Positions 14,848 to 23,280 of a stretch of DNA of 24,280 nucleotides are shown here, piece by piece. Source of the DNA: an uncultured Flavobacteriia bacterium (GTDB lineage Bacteria; Bacteroidota; Bacteroidia; Flavobacteriales; Flavobacteriaceae); contig CAMLRV010000010.1 of the NCBI GenBank assembly GCA_946482495.1, forward strand, positions 1 through 24,280, given 5' to 3'. Below the pieces are notes generated by a model, which made no database searches, had not been told where the DNA came from, and saw only the letters and a list, made by a program, of their open reading frames with translations. Each line of letters begins with the position of its first letter. Position 1 is the stretch's first letter. Both the position numbers and the translations under genes were made by a program.

Positions 14848-15618
14848 TTATTCGTCTCCAGATTTATCGGCTTTTTCTAAATTTCTTGATTTAATGGCTT
14901 TCATAACTAACGGGAAAGTTGTTACGGCAATTAAAATTAAAATGATTTTTTCGATATGATGTTTTAAATCGATGCCAAATTCCTCAATGAAAAATCCATA
15001 TAAATAATGACCAGAATATACTAGAATAAAAGACCATAAAATAGAACTCAATACATTGTAAAAAATGAATTTGCTTTTTTTCATATGTACAATTCCTGCA
15101 ATAATTGGCACGAATGTTCTAACAATAGGTAGGAAACGTGCAAAAACTATTGCTACACCACCATGTTTTTGAAAAAAGCTTTCTGACTGATATAGAAATT
15201 TTTTCTTGAAGAAAAAACCGTCTTCTTTTTTATATAAGTTTTTTCCATATACTGAACCAAACCAATACCCAAAAATATTTCCTATAATTCCTGATAATGC
15301 TATTAAAGCTGCGACAACAAAAACTGGAGAATAACCTTGGGGTAAAAATTTTAAAGGTTGTGCTAAAGCTTCGGCATAAATTCCTGATAAAAATAATAAA
15401 CTATCACCTGGTAGGAAAAAGCCAATAAACAAACCTGTTTCAGCAAAAATAATAAACAGGACTACATATATGCCAATAGGTACCCCTCCTAATTCTAGGT
15501 TAATATAAAATTCAGGATTAAATAATTTTGAAAAACGAAATTTTTCTTCTACATCACTACCAGCTTGTAAAAGAAAATTTAAGTTTATATGTTGTATTAA
15601 ATTAAATAGCGCTTTCAT
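14848..15618 (-). CDS. DedA family membrane protein
   Basis: 256 residues from the ATG at 15618, which lies 17 bases inside the symporter 3' end. A longer in-frame start at 15669 would overlap it further and is less family-like. It is an integral inner-membrane protein of the DedA (SNARE-associated/VTT) family. The family marks are FFLPGDSLLFLSG (re-entrant loop with acidic residue) and FARFLPIVRTFVPIIAG with the conserved Arg and Pro. DedA proteins are linked to lipid transport or scrambling and to membrane-potential homeostasis, and some to C55 carrier-lipid recycling. That would fit the neighbouring mtgA, but the link is only suggestive. Confidence 0.9.
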   Translation of the reverse strand: MKALFNLIQHINLNFLLQAGSDVEEKFRFSKLFNPEFYINLELGGVPIGIYVVLFIIFAETGLFIGFFLPGDSLLFLSGIYAEALAQPLKFLPQGYSPVFVVAALIALSGIIGNIFGYWFGSVYGKNLYKKEDGFFFKKKFLYQSESFFQKHGGVAIVFARFLPIVRTFVPIIAGIVHMKKSKFIFYNVLSSILWSFILVYSGHYLYGFFIEEFGIDLKHHIEKIILILIAVTTFPLVMKAIKSRNLEKADKSGDE

Positions 15619-16849
15619 TTTTATCGGATTTAGATTCCCATTTGTCAATTGCAGCAGTAGAAAGGGCATTTCCTAAAACATTTGTCATACTTCTAGCCAT
15701 ATCGCAGAAATGATCAATAGGCAAAATTAATGCGATTCCTTCTGGTGGAATGCCGAACATTGCACAAGTCGCAACTACCACAATTAACGAAGCTCTTGGA
15801 ACTCCAGCCACACCTTTGCTTGTTAACATTAAAACTAAAAGCATAGTTAATTGTTCTGGTAAGCTCATGTCTATTCCGTAAACTTGAGCAATGAAAATGC
15901 TGGCAAAAGTCATGTACATCATACTTCCATCTAAGTTAAAGGAATAACCAAGTGGCAAAGTGAATGATACTATTTTTGGCTCACAACCAAAACGTTCTAA
16001 TTCTTCAACCATTTTTGGGAAAACAGCCTCTGAACTTGTAGTTGAAAAGGCAATTAATAATGGGCTTTTTATACGTTGTAATAATTCAAATAATCGTTTT
16101 CCTAAAATTAAATATCCAACCGCTAATAAAATTAACCATAATACTAAAATTCCCACTGCAAATGCAGCTAAATATTTTGCGTAAAGCTCAAATACTTCAA
16201 ATCCATGTTTGGCAATAGCACTGGCAACAGCTCCTAAAACTCCAAGTGGTGCCGTCCACATGATGTAAGTTACCATTTTTAAAACAACATGAGCCGTTGT
16301 ATCTAACAATTTAATGATTGGTTTCGCTTCTTTTTTGCTAAATGCTGCTAAAGCCACACCAAACAATATAGAAAAAATTACAATTTGTAAAATTTCATTT
16401 GTGGCAAATGCTTCAAATAAACTTTTTGGAATAACATGTTTTACGAATTCTTCCAATGAAAAACCTTTAGAATTTTCTAATAATTCTGAAGCTGCAGATG
16501 TATCGTCTAATTTTATTGAAGTTCCTTTTCCTGGTGCGAAAAAGTTAACTAACATTAATCCTAATAATAAAGAAATTAAAGAGGCTGAAATAAACCAAGC
16601 CATTGCTTTTCCACCCACTCTTCCAACCATTTTCATGTCGCCCATTTTGGCTATTCCAACAACTAAAGTTGAAAATACTAATGGTGCAATAATCATTTGA
16701 ACTAATCGGATGAAAATAGTTCCAAGAAGTTTTATATTTTTTGAGAAAGCTTCAACTGAATCTGGGAATTGATAATGTACAATACCGCCTAGAGCTACAC
16801 CAATAACTAATGAAACGATAATTAATATAAAAAGTTTGTTGTTTTTCAT
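15602..16849 (-). CDS. Dicarboxylate/amino acid:cation symporter (DAACS family)
   Basis: 415 residues of the glutamate/C4-dicarboxylate:Na+ or H+ symporter family (GltP/DctA type). It has around eight hydrophobic segments and the re-entrant hairpin regions. Motifs seen are FSTTSSEAVFP (first serine-rich hairpin), GYSFNLDGSMMYM (variant of the NMDGT cation motif), SKGVAGVPRAS (second hairpin) and ILPIDHFCDMARSMTNVLGNA with the substrate-contacting Asp and Asn. The substrate is glutamate, aspartate or a dicarboxylate. It is first in the minus-strand operon and overlaps dedA by 17 bases. The 80-base gap to the divergent S9 peptidase gene holds no perfect TAnnTTTG on either strand. Confidence 0.93.
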   Translation of the reverse strand: MKNNKLFILIIVSLVIGVALGGIVHYQFPDSVEAFSKNIKLLGTIFIRLVQMIIAPLVFSTLVVGIAKMGDMKMVGRVGGKAMAWFISASLISLLLGLMLVNFFAPGKGTSIKLDDTSAASELLENSKGFSLEEFVKHVIPKSLFEAFATNEILQIVIFSILFGVALAAFSKKEAKPIIKLLDTTAHVVLKMVTYIMWTAPLGVLGAVASAIAKHGFEVFELYAKYLAAFAVGILVLWLILLAVGYLILGKRLFELLQRIKSPLLIAFSTTSSEAVFPKMVEELERFGCEPKIVSFTLPLGYSFNLDGSMMYMTFASIFIAQVYGIDMSLPEQLTMLLVLMLTSKGVAGVPRASLIVVVATCAMFGIPPEGIALILPIDHFCDMARSMTNVLGNALSTAAIDKWESKSDKNESAI

Positions 16850-16929
16850 TTTGGTAATTTTAGAGCGTGAAAATAGTCATATTTTTTTAAAAAAGTACTA
16901 CTTTTAACCTCGTTTTAAAATTTATAACT

Positions 16930-18828
16930 ATGAAGAAGTATATTTTTCTCATTTTCAGTATCATTACTATGAGTACAAACGCACAAGAAAATTTTACGCC
17001 AGAAAAATTATGGCAAGTTGGTCGAGTAACACCAATCGGAATTTCTAAAGATGGAAAATCCTTAATTTATAAAGTTGGAATTCCTAGTATTGAAGAAAAT
17101 AAAATTAATTCAAAGTTTTATGCTGTGCCTGTTGGAGGTGGAATTGCAACTTTGCTAGAGAAAATAGATGGTTTAGTTGTCGATAAAAATCTTACTAAAG
17201 ATGGCTCTAAAAAAATATTTGACAAGGCTGTTAAAGTAGAAAAAGTATTAGGATCTGATTTGTATCCAACTTTAACAAAAACAACAGCTCAAGTATATGA
17301 AGGTTTAGATTATCGTCATTGGGATACTTGGAACGATGGAACGCATAATCATGTTTTTGTTAAAGATATAGCTTCTGGAAAAGAGTTCGATATTACACCA
17401 AATGAACCTTACGATACCCCTCAAAAACCGCATGGTGGTGATGAAGATTATATTTGGTCGCCAGATGGAAGTAAAGTTATTTATGTATGTAAGAAAAAAG
17501 CGGGTACGGCTTATGCTACTAGTACAAATACCGATTTGTATGAGTATGACTTAGCTACAAAAACAACTAAAAATTTAACGGAAGGTAATTTAGGTTACGA
17601 TACGCATCCATCATTTTCTCCTCTTGGTGAATTGTCTTGGTTGCAAATGAAACGTGATGGTTATGAGGCAGATAAAAATGATATTATTATTAAACATAAT
17701 AAGACATTTGTTAATTTGACTGAAAACTGGGACGGAACAGTTGAAAGTTTTGTTTGGAGTAATGATGGTAAAAAAGTGTATTTCGTTGCGCCAGTAGGTG
17801 GGACAAAACAATTGTTTGAAGTAACTTATGTAGGTGTAACTCTAGGGAATTATAAAGTTAAACAAGTAACAGATGGAAATTTTGATGTGAGCGGAATTAT
17901 TGGTTTTTCAGGAACTTCGGTTTTAGTAACAAGAACTTCTCATACTATGGCGGCTGAGGTTTTTTCGTATGATTTGAAAAAGAAATCTTGGAAACAAATT
18001 ACACATGTAAACGATGAGTTTTACTCGAAATTTGGAAAATGTACTTCAGAAAAAAGAATTGTAACTACTACGGATGGTAAGAAAATGGTAGTGTGGGTAA
18101 TTTTACCTCCAAACTTCGATAAAACTAAAAAATATCCAACGCTTTTATACTGTCAAGGCGGGCCACAAAGTGCCTTAACGCAATATTATTCTTTCCGTTG
18201 GAATTTCCAATTAATGGCTTCACAAGGTTACATTGTTATTGCGCCAAATAGAAGAGGAATGCCAGGTCATGGTGTGAAATGGAACGAGCAAATTTCTGGT
18301 GATTGGGGCGGACAAGTGATGGACGATTATTTAGCAGCTGTGGATGACATTTCAAAAGAAGCGTATGTAGATAAAAACAGAATTGGTGCTGTTGGAGCGA
18401 GTTACGGAGGATATTCTGTATTTCAATTAGCGGGAATTCATAAAAATCGTTTCAAAACATTTATTTCTCACTGTGGAATTTTCAATACAGAAAGTATGTA
18501 TGGAACTACGGAAGAAGTTTTCTTTACAAACTGGGATTCTGGTGGTCCATATTGGGAAAAAGACAATGCAATTGCTCAAAAAACATACAACGAATTCAAT
18601 CCTATTAAAATGATTAACAATTGGAACACACCAATTTTAATTATTCAAGGTGGAAAAGATTACCGTGTGCCAATTGGACAAGGTCAAGAAGCTTTCCAAG
18701 CCGCACAATTAAAAGGAATCAAAAGTAAATTTTTACTATTTCCAGATGAAAATCATTGGGTGTTAAAACCACAAAATGCATTAGTTTGGCAAGGTGAATT
18801 TTTCAAATGGTTGAAAGAAACTTTGTAA
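16930..18828 (+). CDS. S9 family serine peptidase (prolyl oligopeptidase type)
   Basis: 632 residues. A signal peptide (MKKYIFLIFSIITM with a likely cut after TNA near residue 18) points to the periplasm. The first half is a WD40-like beta-propeller with repeats such as YIWSPDGSKVIY and FVWSNDGKKVYF. The second half is the alpha/beta-hydrolase domain. The catalytic triad is Ser491 in GASYGGYS, Asp577 in GGKDYRVP and His609 in DENHW. This order fits dipeptidyl-peptidase or acylaminoacyl-peptidase relatives; which peptides are cut is unknown. No terminator follows, and the next gene starts 39 bases downstream. Confidence 0.94.
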   Translation: MKKYIFLIFSIITMSTNAQENFTPEKLWQVGRVTPIGISKDGKSLIYKVGIPSIEENKINSKFYAVPVGGGIATLLEKIDGLVVDKNLTKDGSKKIFDKAVKVEKVLGSDLYPTLTKTTAQVYEGLDYRHWDTWNDGTHNHVFVKDIASGKEFDITPNEPYDTPQKPHGGDEDYIWSPDGSKVIYVCKKKAGTAYATSTNTDLYEYDLATKTTKNLTEGNLGYDTHPSFSPLGELSWLQMKRDGYEADKNDIIIKHNKTFVNLTENWDGTVESFVWSNDGKKVYFVAPVGGTKQLFEVTYVGVTLGNYKVKQVTDGNFDVSGIIGFSGTSVLVTRTSHTMAAEVFSYDLKKKSWKQITHVNDEFYSKFGKCTSEKRIVTTTDGKKMVVWVILPPNFDKTKKYPTLLYCQGGPQSALTQYYSFRWNFQLMASQGYIVIAPNRRGMPGHGVKWNEQISGDWGGQVMDDYLAAVDDISKEAYVDKNRIGAVGASYGGYSVFQLAGIHKNRFKTFISHCGIFNTESMYGTTEEVFFTNWDSGGPYWEKDNAIAQKTYNEFNPIKMINNWNTPILIIQGGKDYRVPIGQGQEAFQAAQLKGIKSKFLLFPDENHWVLKPQNALVWQGEFFKWLKETL

Positions 18829-18832
18829 TGTG

Positions 18833-18862
18833 TCGATTAGACAATTTGTCAATTAGCCGATT
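18833..18862. repeat. Imperfect inverted repeat between S9 peptidase and unknown exported protein genes
   Basis: Centred on GACAA-T-TTGTC (18840-18850), with partly matching flanks TCGATTA and AATTAGCCGA. ATTAG also occurs as a direct repeat. It fills almost the whole 39-base gap and has no T-tract close by, so it is not a clear terminator. Confidence 0.35.
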
Positions 18863-18867
18863 TTAGG

Positions 18868-19683
18868 ATGAGTAAAGTCTTAGTTTTATTAATCTCTTTA
18901 TTCAGTGCTATTTCCTTTTCGCAAGCAAAGTTAAATGATTCAATTTGTATACTCAAAAACAAAGCTATTTCTATAGAGTATAATTTCAATAAGTGGGATT
19001 ATATGAAAAGCCAAAGTCAAGAAATAAATGAATTCCCTTTATATTTTAAAATTAAAGAGAGTAAAGAGATAGGTTCATTTGATGGTTTTTCAGTAAATTA
19101 TGTAGTTGATTGTTATCAGTTGTTTCCAGAGGATTCTGTTTATTCAATTGAGCAATTAAAAGAAAATTTAGATATTGATAGTAGTTTTGTTAAAAACTTT
19201 GCATACGAAGAAAAACCTATGGAAAATTCAATATTAAATGATTTTTCATTAGAATTAAAATATAAAAACAATAATGTTGTTAAAACTGAAGTTTATTTGA
19301 CAAGTGACGATCTAATAATTCGTTTGACTAATGCTCCATATTTAACTATAAATGTTTATGTTTATTATTACTACAGATTTAAAGATTTTTTATATGTGGA
19401 AAGAAATTTATTTAGTTTTCCTTATTTAATTGATTCTTTTGAATCTGTAAAAAATCTATATTTAAGTTGTTCGCTTAACACTGAAAAAAAAGGATTGTTT
19501 AGAGCTGATTCAGAGAATAATTATTATAAAAATAATGGTATCGATAATTTATATGAGTTAGAAGAGTGGTACAAGGAGAAAAAGAAAATAACTTTGAAAG
19601 ATAAAATTGATGAAGTTTTCAAAAATGAATTTTCAAAAATAAATTCTTTTAAAGAAAAGGTGAAATTTCAATTTGCAAAATAA
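18868..19683 (+). CDS. Hypothetical exported protein
   Basis: 271 residues, family not recognised. A signal peptide is visible: MSKVLVLLISLFSAISFSQA, with a probable cut after SFSQA and no lipobox Cys. The mature chain is rich in Lys, Glu, Asn and aromatic residues and has no enzyme motif or repeat that I can see. It ends with a charged helical stretch, KEKKKITLKDKIDEVFKNEF, which may be a short coiled region. Codon use is AT-rich like its neighbours. It follows the S9 peptidase after 39 bases and may be co-transcribed with it. Confidence 0.7.
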   Translation: MSKVLVLLISLFSAISFSQAKLNDSICILKNKAISIEYNFNKWDYMKSQSQEINEFPLYFKIKESKEIGSFDGFSVNYVVDCYQLFPEDSVYSIEQLKENLDIDSSFVKNFAYEEKPMENSILNDFSLELKYKNNNVVKTEVYLTSDDLIIRLTNAPYLTINVYVYYYYRFKDFLYVERNLFSFPYLIDSFESVKNLYLSCSLNTEKKGLFRADSENNYYKNNGIDNLYELEEWYKEKKKITLKDKIDEVFKNEFSKINSFKEKVKFQFAK

Positions 19684-19705
19684 ATTAACTATTAACTAGT
19701 CATTA

Positions 19706-19731
19706 CTCCCTTGGTGGGAGATAGAAGGAAG
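19706..19731 (+). promoter_or_regulatory. Hairpin plus SD-like purine tract before the flavoprotein gene
   Basis: CTCCC (19706-19710) and GGGAG (19716-19720) pair around TTGGT. The tract AGAAGGAAG (19723-19731) follows, six bases from the ATG at 19738, so it resembles a Shine-Dalgarno site. Such sites are rare in Flavobacteriia, which makes this stand out in the window. Confidence 0.4.
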
Positions 19732-19737
19732 CTTTAT

Positions 19738-20946
19738 ATGCAATCATATGACATTATAATCATTGGCGGTGGCGCTGCTGGGTATTTTTCTGCAATTAAT
19801 ATTGCGGAGAAAAGTCCACAATTGCGTATTGCTATTCTTGAACGAGGAAAGGATGTACTTACTAAAGTTAAGATTTCTGGTGGTGGCCGTTGTAATGTTA
19901 CTCATGCTTGTTTCGTTCCGAATGATTTAGTGAAATTTTATCCAAGAGGTGAAAGAGAATTAAAAGGACCTTTTCATCAGTTTTGTTCTGGCGATACAAT
20001 TGAATGGTTTGAAAAACATGGCGTAGAATTAAAAATTGAAGAAGATGGAAGAATGTTTCCGATTACTGATTCCTCTCAAACGATTATTGATTGTTTTGAA
20101 AAAGAAGCGAAACGATTGGGAATTAAAGTGTTTACCTCTCATAGTGTACAGTCCTTATTTTTCAATGCCGAAGAAAAATGGAAAGTAGAAACTCAACATG
20201 ATGTTTTTCTAACTGATAAAATTGTGGTTGCTACAGGGAGTAATCCTAAAATTTGGGACATGCTTCATGAAATGGGTCACGAAATTGTTTCTCCAGTTCC
20301 ATCTTTGTTTACTTTCAATATCTCAGATAAACGAATTAAAGATTTAATGGGACTTTCGGCGCAAGCCAGTGTGAAAGTGAAAAACTCGAAACTAAAAGCT
20401 TCTGGGCCATTATTAATTACGCATTGGGGATTGTCTGGCCCAGGAATTTTACGACTTTCCGCTTGGGGTGCTCGTGAATTATTTGATAAAAAATATTGTT
20501 TCGCTTTGCAAGTGAATTGGTTAGATGAGGTTTCTTTTGACGAAGCCATCGAACAATTAAAAGAAATCAAAGAGGAAAATAGTAAAAAACTAATTGGTAA
20601 GTTTTGTCCTTTTAGTTTTCCGAAACGTTTATGGGAAAATATTGTAATGGCTTCTGAAATTTCATTGGAAACGAAATGGGCAGATGTAAATAAAAAACAA
20701 ATCACATCGTTGGCTAATCAATTAACCAATGCCGAATTTCAAGTGAATGGGAAAAGTACTTTTAAGGAAGAATTTGTAACGGCTGGTGGTATCGATTTAA
20801 AAGAAATTAATTTTAAAACCATGCAAAGTAAAATTTTGCCAAAAGTCTATTTTGCGGGAGAAGTCATGAATATTGATGCCATTACGGGCGGATTCAACTT
20901 TCAAAATGCATGGACAAGTGGTTTTATAGTTGCGGAAAACATATAA
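19738..20946 (+). CDS. HI0933-family NAD(P)/FAD-dependent oxidoreductase
   Basis: 402 residues from the ATG at 19738. The open frame reaches nine codons further up through a hairpin, but MQSYDIIIIGGG is the normal start. FAD-binding marks are IIIIGGGAAGYFSA at the N-terminus, ILERG for the ribose-binding acid and KISGGGRCNVTHA, the HI0933 family signature. Later come IVVATGSNPK and the C-terminal AGEVMNIDAITGGFNFQNAW. The family is annotated as flavoprotein or aminoacetone oxidase-like, but its substrate is not established. The gene has an SD-like AGAAGGAAG upstream, rare in this phylum, and ends at a near-perfect palindromic terminator. Confidence 0.92.
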   Translation: MQSYDIIIIGGGAAGYFSAINIAEKSPQLRIAILERGKDVLTKVKISGGGRCNVTHACFVPNDLVKFYPRGERELKGPFHQFCSGDTIEWFEKHGVELKIEEDGRMFPITDSSQTIIDCFEKEAKRLGIKVFTSHSVQSLFFNAEEKWKVETQHDVFLTDKIVVATGSNPKIWDMLHEMGHEIVSPVPSLFTFNISDKRIKDLMGLSAQASVKVKNSKLKASGPLLITHWGLSGPGILRLSAWGARELFDKKYCFALQVNWLDEVSFDEAIEQLKEIKEENSKKLIGKFCPFSFPKRLWENIVMASEISLETKWADVNKKQITSLANQLTNAEFQVNGKSTFKEEFVTAGGIDLKEINFKTMQSKILPKVYFAGEVMNIDAITGGFNFQNAWTSGFIVAENI

Positions 20947-20980
20947 ATAAAAAACCTCGAAATTTTCGAGGTTTTTTATT
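20946..20980. terminator. Bidirectional intrinsic terminator after the HI0933-type gene
   Basis: The sequence AATAAAAAACCTCGAAA followed by TTTCGAGGTTTTTTATT is almost perfectly palindromic around one unpaired central base. The CCTCG/CGAGG core and T-tract serve the plus strand and, with its A-run, the minus-strand HhH gene ending at 20984. Confidence 0.9.
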
Positions 20981-20983
20981 TTT

Positions 20984-21523
20984 CTAAACTTCTCTTCCGC
21001 CATCCAACGTAGTTTGCCAATCTTTCAATTGTTGCCATTTTCCTTCGTAAGCTAGTCGAGATTGTTTTGGCCAAGTTCCTGGATCGTGTATATGATAGCG
21101 TTCTCCAGCTTTACTTAAAATTTCTCGTAATCTATCTACAGATAATTCCGACATGGCTTTCCAAGTTAAAATACCTGAAGTTTTAAAAAGTTCTTCAATT
21201 TTTGGACCAATTCCTTCAACAATTTTCAAATCATCTTCTTTGATGTTTTTGCCTAAAATACTTTCAGCAATTGAAGGGTCAAATTTTATTGGGGTTTCAC
21301 TTTCGTTTGAACTTGCAAAATTGTTGATTTTGTTTGCAGGTTCAAGTTTTAATCTGTTAAGTTCTTCAAGTAGTGAGGTGTTTTTTTGTTTATAATTTTC
21401 AAGCTCTAACTTCCATTTTTCGTTTAGAGTTTCTCTTGGTTTTCCGGCCGAAATTTTCCCAATTAAATATCCAATAATACCGAAAATTAAGCCTATTAAT
21501 GCTAATTGAATGTAATTGTCCAT
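20984..21523 (-). CDS. Helix-hairpin-helix domain membrane protein
   Basis: 179 residues from the ATG at 21523; the frame continues 47 codons further up into tspO but looks non-coding. One transmembrane helix (about residues 5-20, LALIGLIFGIIGYLIG) is followed by a charged, probably coiled segment (KWKLELENYKQKNTSLLEELNRLK). A C-terminal helix-hairpin-helix follows: DDLKIVEGIGPKIEELFKTSGI, with the GIGP hairpin. The tail contains DPGTWPKQSRLAYEGKWQQL. HhH motifs bind DNA or act as protein contacts. The membrane anchor makes a DNA-repair role uncertain. Homologues in Bacteroidetes are usually called predicted 5' DNA nuclease-like, without proof. A TACTTTTG -7 element lies 26 bases upstream. 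Confidence 0.85.
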   Translation of the reverse strand: MDNYIQLALIGLIFGIIGYLIGKISAGKPRETLNEKWKLELENYKQKNTSLLEELNRLKLEPANKINNFASSNESETPIKFDPSIAESILGKNIKEDDLKIVEGIGPKIEELFKTSGILTWKAMSELSVDRLREILSKAGERYHIHDPGTWPKQSRLAYEGKWQQLKDWQTTLDGGREV

Positions 21524-21549
21524 AATTGAAAGTTTTTGGTTATAGCTTT

Positions 21550-21557
21550 CAAAAGTA
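21550..21557 (-). promoter_or_regulatory. Putative -7 element of the HhH gene
   Basis: TACTTTTG on the minus strand matches TAnnTTTG and ends 26 bases before the ATG at 21523. No TTG lies at the usual -33 distance, so the promoter is only half supported. It supports the shorter start. Confidence 0.4.
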
Positions 21558-21606
21558 ATAAATTTTTTACATAAATAGTTAAAAATCAATAAATTATATA
21601 AAAATT

Positions 21607-22086
21607 TTAGAAATTGTTTAAATAATATATACTTAGAGTAAGTAAACTTGCAAAGGAAACCCAAGCTATATATGGAATCAATAATTTCGCAGCGGTTGGG
21701 TTAATAGGTTTAAATAATTTATAACATTCCAAAATGATTAATAAGAGTAAAATAATTTCAATTGAAGATAATAATAGATTGTGTAATCCAAAAAACAGAT
21801 AAGACCATAATGCGTTCAATGCCAATTGAATGACAAAGTATTGTAGCGCCATTTTAGCTTCTTTTTGTTTGTTTTCTATTTCATTCCAAATTAAACCTGC
21901 CGAAATTCCCATTAAAATGTATAAGATAATCCAAACAGGTGCAAAAATCCAATTTGGTGGATTAAACACAGGTTTCACTAAGGTTGGATACCAAGTCTCA
22001 ATGGAACCTTGAGTAATTTTTCCTGAGAAAAAACCAATCGTTAAACAAATAGTTATGCAGTAAGATATTCTTAGGTATTTCTTCAT
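21607..22086 (-). CDS. tspO: TspO/MBR family protein
   Basis: 159 residues with five hydrophobic helices, the normal size of TspO. Signature segments are WYPTLVKPVFNPPNWIFAPVWIILY in the first loop and helix, NALWSYLFFG in the middle and PYIAWVSFASLLTLSIYYLN at the end. TspO proteins bind porphyrins such as haem precursors and sterol-like ligands in the membrane and take part in stress and tetrapyrrole regulation. The precise role in Bacteroidetes is open. It overlaps none of its neighbours once the HhH start at 21523 is used, with 83 bases between them. Confidence 0.94.
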   Translation of the reverse strand: MKKYLRISYCITICLTIGFFSGKITQGSIETWYPTLVKPVFNPPNWIFAPVWIILYILMGISAGLIWNEIENKQKEAKMALQYFVIQLALNALWSYLFFGLHNLLLSSIEIILLLLIILECYKLFKPINPTAAKLLIPYIAWVSFASLLTLSIYYLNNF

Positions 22087-22102
22087 TATTTCAAAATTTG
22101 AT

Positions 22103-22110
22103 CAAAGATA
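22103..22110 (-). promoter_or_regulatory. Putative -7 element of tspO
   Basis: TATCTTTG on the minus strand, a full TAnnTTTG match, 16 bases before the tspO ATG. No -33 TTG is visible at the expected distance. Confidence 0.4.
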
Positions 22111-22155
22111 TTTAAAACTTCCGACTTCCAGCTTCTCAGATATAACTTCCTTTTC

Positions 22156-22163
22156 TATCTTTG
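22156..22163 (+). promoter_or_regulatory. Putative -7 element of the mevalonate operon
   Basis: TATCTTTG on the plus strand, 14 bases before the mvaD ATG, in the divergent gap shared with tspO. No clear -33 TTG is seen. Confidence 0.4.
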
Positions 22164-22177
22164 TCAAAAATAATTTT

Positions 22178-23269
22178 ATGTTTACGGATCAAGATTTCAT
22201 TCTTTCAAATTACAATTCAATAGAAACGGCTAACTTTTCTTGGAGTGCTCCAAGTAATATTGCATTAGTAAAATATTGGGGAAAAAAGGAAAATGGTGAT
22301 CAAATTCCAGCCAATCCATCGATTAGTTTTACGTTGAAAAATTGTAAAACGATTACTTCAGTTGCGATTGCTTCTAAAACTGAAAAAGATAATTTTTCTT
22401 TTGATTTATTATTTGAAGGAAAACCAAAAGAAGATTTTAAGCCAAAAATTCAAAAATTTTTCGAAAGAATTTATCCTTATTGTCCTTATTTAAAAGACTA
22501 TCATTTCACTATAGATACACAAAATACATTTCCACATAGTTCAGGAATTGCATCTTCTGCTTCAGGAATGGCGGCAATTGCTATGAATATCATGAGTTTG
22601 GAAAAAGCTATCCAACCTGAAATTTCTGACGAATATTTTTATGCAAAAGCGTCTTTCTTAGCCCGTTTAGGTTCTGGAAGTGCGTGTAGAAGTATTGTTG
22701 GAAATGTGGTAGCTTGGGGAGAAAATGTAACAATTAAAAATAGTTCCGACATATATGGTGTAGAATTTGCTACTATACATTCAAATTTTCATAACTTTCA
22801 AGATACTATTTTGTTAGTTGATAAGGGCGAAAAACAAGTTTCGAGTACAGTTGGGCATAATTTGATGCATAATCATCCATATGCCGAAAAACGTTTTGAA
22901 CAAGCACACGACAATATTGCGAAAATTGTTACGTTATTAGAATCAGGAAATGTAACGGATTTTATGAGTTTGGTGGAAAGCGAAGCGTTAACATTACACG
23001 CCATGATGATGACTTCAATGCCGTATTTTATTTTGATGAAACCCAATACATTGGAAATTATCAATAAAATTTGGGCTTTTAGAAACGAAACACAAACTCC
23101 AGTTTGTTTTACGTTAGATGCTGGTGCAAATGTACATGTTTTGTATCCGTCAACTGTAAAAGAAAAAGTATTGCAATTTATTCAAAACGAATTAGTTGGC
23201 TATTGTCAAAATGGTCAGTATATTTGCGACGAAATTGGAGACGGAAGTCAATTATTAATGGATAATTAA
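22178..23269 (+). CDS. mvaD: Diphosphomevalonate decarboxylase
   Basis: 363 residues of the GHMP superfamily. It decarboxylates mevalonate diphosphate to isopentenyl diphosphate with ATP, the last step of the mevalonate pathway. Visible are SAPSNIALVKYWGKK near the N-terminus, the ATP-binding Ser/Gly loop HSSGIASSASGMAA, LARLGSGSACRSIVG, and CFTLDAGANVHVLYP with the catalytic Asp. The last residues (LLMDN) are encoded by the inverted-repeat DNA that flanks the next gene. It is the first gene of an operon with the four-helix-bundle ORF and a GHMP kinase. Confidence 0.96.
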   Translation: MFTDQDFILSNYNSIETANFSWSAPSNIALVKYWGKKENGDQIPANPSISFTLKNCKTITSVAIASKTEKDNFSFDLLFEGKPKEDFKPKIQKFFERIYPYCPYLKDYHFTIDTQNTFPHSSGIASSASGMAAIAMNIMSLEKAIQPEISDEYFYAKASFLARLGSGSACRSIVGNVVAWGENVTIKNSSDIYGVEFATIHSNFHNFQDTILLVDKGEKQVSSTVGHNLMHNHPYAEKRFEQAHDNIAKIVTLLESGNVTDFMSLVESEALTLHAMMMTSMPYFILMKPNTLEIINKIWAFRNETQTPVCFTLDAGANVHVLYPSTVKEKVLQFIQNELVGYCQNGQYICDEIGDGSQLLMDN

Positions 23270-23280
23270 TAATTGATAAT
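23263..23280 (+). repeat. Left arm of the inverted repeat bracketing the four-helix-bundle gene
   Basis: TAATTAATAATTGATAAT. Its reverse complement matches 16 of 18 bases of the right arm at 23630-23647. It includes the mvaD stop codon and the first two bases of the next gene's start codon. Confidence 0.7.

Noticed and set aside
20277..20705. A 142-codon minus-strand frame opposite the HI0933-type gene
   Set aside because: Antisense to a clear flavoprotein gene with no domain of its own.
21524..21664. Possible 47-residue N-terminal extension of the HhH protein
   Set aside because: It runs into tspO and past a -7 promoter element; the ATG at 21523 starts a clean membrane anchor.
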